The notes under the pieces were generated by a model. The model saw nothing but the letters and a program-made list of their open reading frames with translations, did no database searches and was not told where the DNA came from. The position numbers were made by a program, and so were the translations under genes. Below, in pieces: positions 7,395 to 10,614 of a stretch of 10,614 nucleotides of DNA. Source of the DNA: Cytophagales bacterium (GTDB lineage Bacteria > Bacteroidota > Bacteroidia > Cytophagales > Cyclobacteriaceae); the NCBI GenBank assembly GCA_024643485.1, contig JAHEMU010000060.1, positions 1 to 10,614 on the forward strand, read 5' to 3'. The first letter of the stretch is position 1. Each line of letters begins with the position of its first letter.

Positions 7395-8093
7395 ATGAAT
7401 AATCCACTCGAAATACTTTATCAGGACGATTACTTAGTGGCAATAAATAAACCCAATGGTATGTTTGTCCACAGGACCCGTCTCGACCCTGAAGCATCGG
7501 AGTTCGCGCTTCAGTTATTAAAGGCGCAAATTGGCCAAAAAGTGTACCCCGTTCATCGGTTAGACCGAAAGACTAGTGGAGTATTGCTCTTTGCATTATC
7601 GAAAGATATGGATGGTAAAATGCAGACACAGTTTGCGGAAAGGAAAATTAAAAAGGTATATCAAGCGCTAGTGAGAGGATATGCAGAGGCAGAAGGAGTT
7701 ATAGATTACCCCTTGTTCAATGATGACGGAAAAGAGCAGGAGGCCCTTACTAGATATAAAACCTTGGAGCAATTTGAATTAGCAGTTCCCTTCGGCAAAC
7801 ATCCGACTTCCCGATATTCATTGGTCGAATTGTATCCTGAAACCGGACGAATGCACCAATTGCGCAAGCACATGGCGCACATTCTTCATCCAATAATCAA
7901 CGATCGCCCGCACGGGTGTAACAAGCAAAACAAACTTTTCAAAGAGAAATGGGGGAGTATGAGGATGTATTTACATGCAACATCGCTGGAGTTTACACAT
8001 CCAATTTCGAACCAGATTGTAAAGATTGAATCGACTTTACCGAAAGATTTTGTCGAGGTTTTTGAGAATTGGAATAGGGAAAAACTATTATAA
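7395..8093 (+). CDS. truC: RluA-family tRNA pseudouridine synthase, TruC type (tRNA U65)
   Basis: The 232-residue product is an RluA-family pseudouridine synthase without an S4 domain. The catalytic motif HRLDRKTSG starts at residue 54, with D57 the nucleophile. NKPNGMFVHR (18-27), SLVELYPETGRMHQLRKHMAH and the late YLHATSLEFTHP follow the order and wording of E. coli TruC: LEILYQD at the N-terminus, a P(F/V)..(K/R)(H/Y)PT(S/T)RY..VEL segment, then TGR.HQLR.H.AH..HPII.D..HG. TruC makes pseudouridine 65 in tRNA-Ile and tRNA-Asp in E. coli; the length is somewhat shorter here because the C-terminal tail is absent. It is the only plus-strand gene and is divergent from tyrS. No TAnnTTTG element was found upstream. 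A hairpin follows at 8111-8129. Confidence 0.9.
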   Translation: MNNPLEILYQDDYLVAINKPNGMFVHRTRLDPEASEFALQLLKAQIGQKVYPVHRLDRKTSGVLLFALSKDMDGKMQTQFAERKIKKVYQALVRGYAEAEGVIDYPLFNDDGKEQEALTRYKTLEQFELAVPFGKHPTSRYSLVELYPETGRMHQLRKHMAHILHPIINDRPHGCNKQNKLFKEKWGSMRMYLHATSLEFTHPISNQIVKIESTLPKDFVEVFENWNREKLL

Positions 8094-8104
8094 ATTGTGA
8101 ATGT

Positions 8105-8146
8105 AACACAGGGAGAAATAAATTCTCCCCGATGGTGTATTTTATA
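8105..8146 (+). terminator. Probable terminator of truC
   Basis: GGGAGAA (8111-8117) pairs perfectly with TTCTCCC (8123-8129) around a 5-base loop, 17 bases after the truC stop. ACAC/GTGT flanks could extend the stem across an internal loop. The T-rich stretch (ATTTTAT, from 8139) comes late and is interrupted, so efficiency is uncertain. Confidence 0.5.
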
Positions 8147-8242
8147 ATAAACAGATTCAAGTGCGTGTCAACCGAAGAGAAATAATAGAGTTAAAGATGT
8201 ATTTAAGTATTTGAGATTGATTTTCTATGCTGAATAGAAGGA

Positions 8243-8285
8243 AAATAATTAAAAACGTAGGGCCAAGGGATGCCTTGGCCCTACG
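8243..8285 (-). terminator. Strong hairpin terminator of the lipoprotein operon; possible interspersed palindrome
   Basis: Positions 8256-8268 (CGTAGGGCCAAGG) pair perfectly with 8273-8285 (CCTTGGCCCTACG) around a 4-base loop. Read on the minus strand the stem is followed by TTTTTAATTATTTT, a good intrinsic terminator, 38 bases after the stop of the gene ending at 8324. On the plus strand no T run follows. The CGTAGGG...CCCTACG ends and GC-rich stem also resemble palindromic units that I recall being scattered through Bacteroidota genomes, so this may be a recruited repeat. Confidence 0.8.
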
Positions 8286-8323
8286 ATTGCGTATTTCATT
8301 CATATTGGTCGACTAATTAACCA

Positions 8324-8806
8324 TCAATTTTCAATTGCAATTGCCGATTGATAATCTTCCTCAGAAATATTAACCAGGGTATTTTCTAAATTAAAATATG
8401 TGAATAAATTATTCAGACAAAATTCACAAGTTTGTCCATTTGAATATAAATCACATGACTCTTCGCTTGGCGCGTTATAAATATAGCCATTACAGTTTAA
8501 GGTTATAAATTTTTCAGCATTAAATACCAAATTAATTGAATCGACAAAGGGTACAGAAAAATATCCTTCTGCTTCTAAATATCCCATTTCAATGTAAAAT
8601 TTCTTGGAATTAGATTCACCACTGTTTAAGGTAATTAAATCTGAAATTTCCATTTCAGATAATCGATTTCCTTGGCTGTCAAATCGTTTGAATCCTTGAA
8701 TTACTACAGATACTGAAGATTGATTCTGAATTTTATAATATACATTTTCTACAGGGTGACATCCGAAAAAAAGTGTAATTACTGAATAAATAATAATCTT
8801 TTTCAT
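8324..8806 (-). CDS. Putative lipoprotein of unknown function
   Basis: I do not recognise this 160-residue protein. The start MKKIIIYSVITLFFGC has a basic end, a hydrophobic core and a lipobox-like FFGC with C16 as the lipidated residue; the two Phe before GC are a loose fit but acceptable in Bacteroidota. Residues 22-100 look like a beta-rich fold (YYKIQNQSSVSVVIQGF, FYIEMGYLEAEGYF, SINLVFNAEKF). The C-terminal third holds four cysteines, C105, C118, C127 and C130, the last two as CEFC, which may form disulfides in the periplasm or outside. It begins 21 bases after the stop of the repeat-bearing lipoprotein frame and is followed by a strong terminator, so the two form a likely operon. Base composition is as AT-rich as the surrounding spacer. 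Confidence 0.75.
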   Translation of the reverse strand: MKKIIIYSVITLFFGCHPVENVYYKIQNQSSVSVVIQGFKRFDSQGNRLSEMEISDLITLNSGESNSKKFYIEMGYLEAEGYFSVPFVDSINLVFNAEKFITLNCNGYIYNAPSEESCDLYSNGQTCEFCLNNLFTYFNLENTLVNISEEDYQSAIAIEN

Positions 8807-8827
8807 TGGTAATAGTATAGTTATTAA

Positions 8828-8984
8828 TTATATATCGACATTCTCTTCGTTTGGGTCGCCCCTCTCATTTTTGTCACCTAATTGAATCATTTTAGCATCT
8901 GCTTGATTGAATTGAATAGGTATTTGTTCCTCGGAACTGCAGGAAATTAAGATAGATAGATAGATAGATAGATAATCTTTTCAT
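8828..8984 (-). CDS. Small lipoprotein, phase-variable by a tetranucleotide repeat; out of frame (OFF) here
   Basis: From the ATG at 8984 the frame reads MKRLSIYLSIYLNF and then leaves the useful frame, ending after 30 codons at TAA 8894-8892. In the next frame, from 8950 to the TAA at 8830-8828, the sequence encodes LISC, a canonical lipobox, followed by a polar peptide SSEEQIPIQFNQADAKMIQL and then GDKNERGDPNEENVDI. That frame has no start codon of its own: upstream it runs YLSIYLSI back to a TGA at 8983-8981. Removing one GATA unit (five copies) or adding two (eight) joins the halves, giving proteins of 50 or 54 residues with signals MKRLSIYLSILISC or MKRLSIYLSIYLSILISC. The mature part would be a 37-residue acidic lipopeptide. 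The intact signal, lipobox and stop argue for a switchable gene rather than a decayed one, though an assembly error in the repeat or a true pseudogene is possible. Confidence 0.65.
8951..8974. repeat. Tetranucleotide tandem repeat (GATA)x6
   Basis: Six perfect GATA units, read as TATC on the coding minus strand, start 10 bases after the ATG of the small lipoprotein frame. The repeat encodes a Tyr-Leu-Ser-Ile cycle without stop codons in any frame, so the signal-peptide core stays hydrophobic at any copy number while the frame after it changes. Only copy numbers 5, 8, 11 and so on connect the ATG with the lipobox. Confidence 0.95.
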
Positions 8985-9233
8985 GGTATTAAAATTAAAT
9001 GAAATACAAAATTTTATATAATTTATAAAGATTTAATTGATAATTGGAATAATTATAAAAATTATTTGTGTTTTAATAAAAATAATTTTAATGTATTTTC
9101 ACTAAAATATCATTCAATATTTAAATAGTACAATTAAAATATTTGTTTCCGATGTTTTAATTAAGGAATAAAAACATTAATATTAGAATTTTACCCACCT
9201 GTAATTTATATCAGGATGCCTACATTGTTTGAG
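8985..9233. other. AT-rich intergenic region without a supported gene
   Basis: The 249 bases between the amidohydrolase stop and the small lipoprotein are very AT-rich. I see no reading frame of note on either strand and no convincing terminator after the amidohydrolase gene. An imperfect -7-like AAATTTTG on the minus strand, about 30 bases before the ATG at 8984, is a possible promoter remnant but one base off the consensus and without a -33 partner. Confidence 0.6.
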
Positions 9234-10614
9234 TTAATGCGTTTCACATGAGCATTTTGGAACGGTAATTCCCTGGGTGCTCATGTGCCAATCAAATCCG
9301 GAAGGATAATCGCTCAGTTCCCACCAGAATTTAATTCGGTTTTGTGGACGATTGCCAACTTCATTCATGTTGGATGCGTCGTACATTCGGCCATTTACCA
9401 TGGTATAAATAACGGAATTGGTGTTTTGTATATTGTCCAGTGGATTTTCCTCTAATACAACCAAGTCAGCTAATTTGCCTATTTCTAAGGATCCTATCTG
9501 GTGATCCATGCCCAAGTATTCAGCGCCGTTCATGGTGGCTGATCGCAAAGCCTCCAAGTTGGTCATGCCACCTTGCTGTAGCATCCAAGTTTCCCAATGT
9601 GCTCCAAGTCCTTGAAGCTGGCCGTGGGCTCCCATATTCACTTTAACACCTGCGTTTTTTAATGCATTGGCAGTTTTGGAAGTTAGGATATAACCATTTT
9701 CGTACTCTTCTAATGGCGCCATGGTGCGGTGTCGGGATCTTTCGTCAATGATAAACCGTGGAGTAAAGGTAAGTAAACGCTCATTTTCCCATACGTTCGA
9801 ATTTTGATACCAATAGTTTTCCCCACTTAACCCACCGTAGTTTACGATTAGGGTAGGAGTATAGCCGGTTTTACTGTTTCCCCAAAGGGTTAGCACGTCT
9901 TTATAAACGGGTGTAACAGGAATGTTGTGCTCGATACCGGTATGTCCATCGAAAATCATGCTCATGTTGTGGAAAAAGGTTGAACCACCTTCAGGAACCA
10001 CCAGAACTTGTTCTTCTCGGGCAGCTTGAATGATCTGCTGTCGCTGTTCCCTACGAGGCTGATTGTAACTTTTCACGCTGAAAGCACCGAAGGCCTTGGT
10101 TCGTCGAATGGCGGCTCTTGCATCGTCTATGTTATTGACCACCGATTTGAAATCTCCTTCTGCGCCATACAAAATAGTTCCAGTACTAAATACTCGAGGC
10201 CCTACCATTTCACCGGATTTAACCATTTCTGACTGACTGAATACCATTTCAGTATTTGATGATGGGTCGTGAGTAGTGGTTACTCCATAAGCTAAATTGG
10301 CATAATATTGCCAGTGATTTTGTGTGTTTAGTCCGTCGCGGAAATGCCCAACGTGCGCATGAACGTCGATTAATCCAGGTATAATGGTTTTGCCTTCAAC
10401 GTTAATAATTTTTACTCCCGAAGGAATTTGGATATTAGAGCCGATGGCCTCGATTTTGTTTTCGTTCACCAAAATGGTACCGTTATTTATCACCTCATCG
10501 CCCTTCATTGTAATAATAGTTGCACCAACAAATGCAATTCTACCGGAAGGTTTGTCCGATTTTAAAATCAGATCAATTTCAGTTCCTGAAGTTTCAATTG
10601 CCGGTAAACTGTCG
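9234..10614 (-). CDS. Amidohydrolase domain of a large exported PD40/amidohydrolase protein (N-terminus outside window)
   Basis: The frame is open to the right edge, so the Met at 10508 is internal: upstream codons read SGRIAFVGATIIT directly into MKGDEVINNG. The visible ~460 residues are the metal-dependent amidohydrolase domain. Counting from that Met, the metal-binding VHAHVGH lies at 49-55, followed by FGAFSVKSYNQ with a candidate bridging Lys, GHTGIEHNIP with a metal His, and VNMGAHGQLQGLGAHWE. The end is the usual LEALRSATMNGAEYLGMD, IGKLADLVVLEENPLDNI and MVNGRMYDA. GAHGQ stands where many amidohydrolases have a GxD motif; I recall GAHGQ in the subgroup joined to an N-terminal TolB-like PD40 beta-propeller, typically near 1000 residues and exported. 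Substrate unknown; annotations of relatives range from imidazolonepropionase-like to peptidase. The C-terminus KCSCETH is short and polar. Confidence 0.88.
   Translation of the reverse strand, partial: DSLPAIETSGTEIDLILKSDKPSGRIAFVGATIITMKGDEVINNGTILVNENKIEAIGSNIQIPSGVKIINVEGKTIIPGLIDVHAHVGHFRDGLNTQNHWQYYANLAYGVTTTHDPSSNTEMVFSQSEMVKSGEMVGPRVFSTGTILYGAEGDFKSVVNNIDDARAAIRRTKAFGAFSVKSYNQPRREQRQQIIQAAREEQVLVVPEGGSTFFHNMSMIFDGHTGIEHNIPVTPVYKDVLTLWGNSKTGYTPTLIVNYGGLSGENYWYQNSNVWENERLLTFTPRFIIDERSRHRTMAPLEEYENGYILTSKTANALKNAGVKVNMGAHGQLQGLGAHWETWMLQQGGMTNLEALRSATMNGAEYLGMDHQIGSLEIGKLADLVVLEENPLDNIQNTNSVIYTMVNGRMYDASNMNEVGNRPQNRIKFWWELSDYPSGFDWHMSTQGITVPKCSCETH

Noticed and set aside
7327..7497. 57-codon N-terminal extension of tyrS
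   Set aside because: It runs through the promoter spacer and into truC on the opposite strand, and the known TyrRS N-terminus begins at MKKNFVEELKWRGM.
8131..8250. Possible small gene between truC and the lipoprotein operon
   Set aside because: All ATG-started frames on both strands are only a few codons long.
1..10614. CRISPR array, insertion sequence, prophage or toxin-antitoxin pair
   Set aside because: No spaced repeats, transposase or integrase motifs, or paired small genes with such motifs were seen on either strand.

Overview
The window reads as chromosomal DNA of a member of the Bacteroidota (Flavobacteriales or Cytophagales-like). Evidence: AT-rich sequence, start sites preceded by the Bacteroidota sigma-type -7 element TAnnTTTG rather than strong Shine-Dalgarno sites, a carboxypeptidase-regulatory-domain/TonB-dependent receptor, a Tat-exported sugar-isomerase-like TIM barrel, a 'GDTL' secreted protein and a PD40-type amidohydrolase, all typical of that phylum. 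I cannot name the species.

Layout. All genes but one are on the minus strand. At the left edge is the 5' part of a TonB-dependent outer-membrane receptor (1-566). Next come a tRNA-Cys(GCA) with its own promoter and terminator, then leuS (1008-3773). A group of less-known genes follows: a secreted protein of unknown function (start revised to 4614), a Tat-exported TIM-barrel protein and a 76-residue membrane protein. tyrS (start revised to 7326) is divergent from truC (7395-8093, the only plus-strand gene) across a 68-bp spacer that holds a 14-bp perfect palindrome. The right end holds a two-gene lipoprotein operon (8324-8984) ended by a strong hairpin, an AT-rich spacer, and the C-terminal ~460 residues of a large exported amidohydrolase that runs off the window.

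Most of the window is housekeeping: two aminoacyl-tRNA synthetases, a tRNA and a tRNA pseudouridine synthase. The most notable item is at 8828-8984, a small lipoprotein gene whose signal peptide is encoded by six GATA repeats (TATC on the coding strand). With six copies the start codon is out of frame with the lipobox and mature peptide. With five or eight copies it would be in frame, giving MKRLSIYLSILISC or a four-residue-longer version. This is the classic layout of a slipped-strand, phase-variable surface protein, here apparently in the OFF state, and it is followed 21 bases later by a second, constant lipoprotein gene. Simple-repeat phase variation is much less familiar in Bacteroidota than invertible DNA, so this locus deserves attention.
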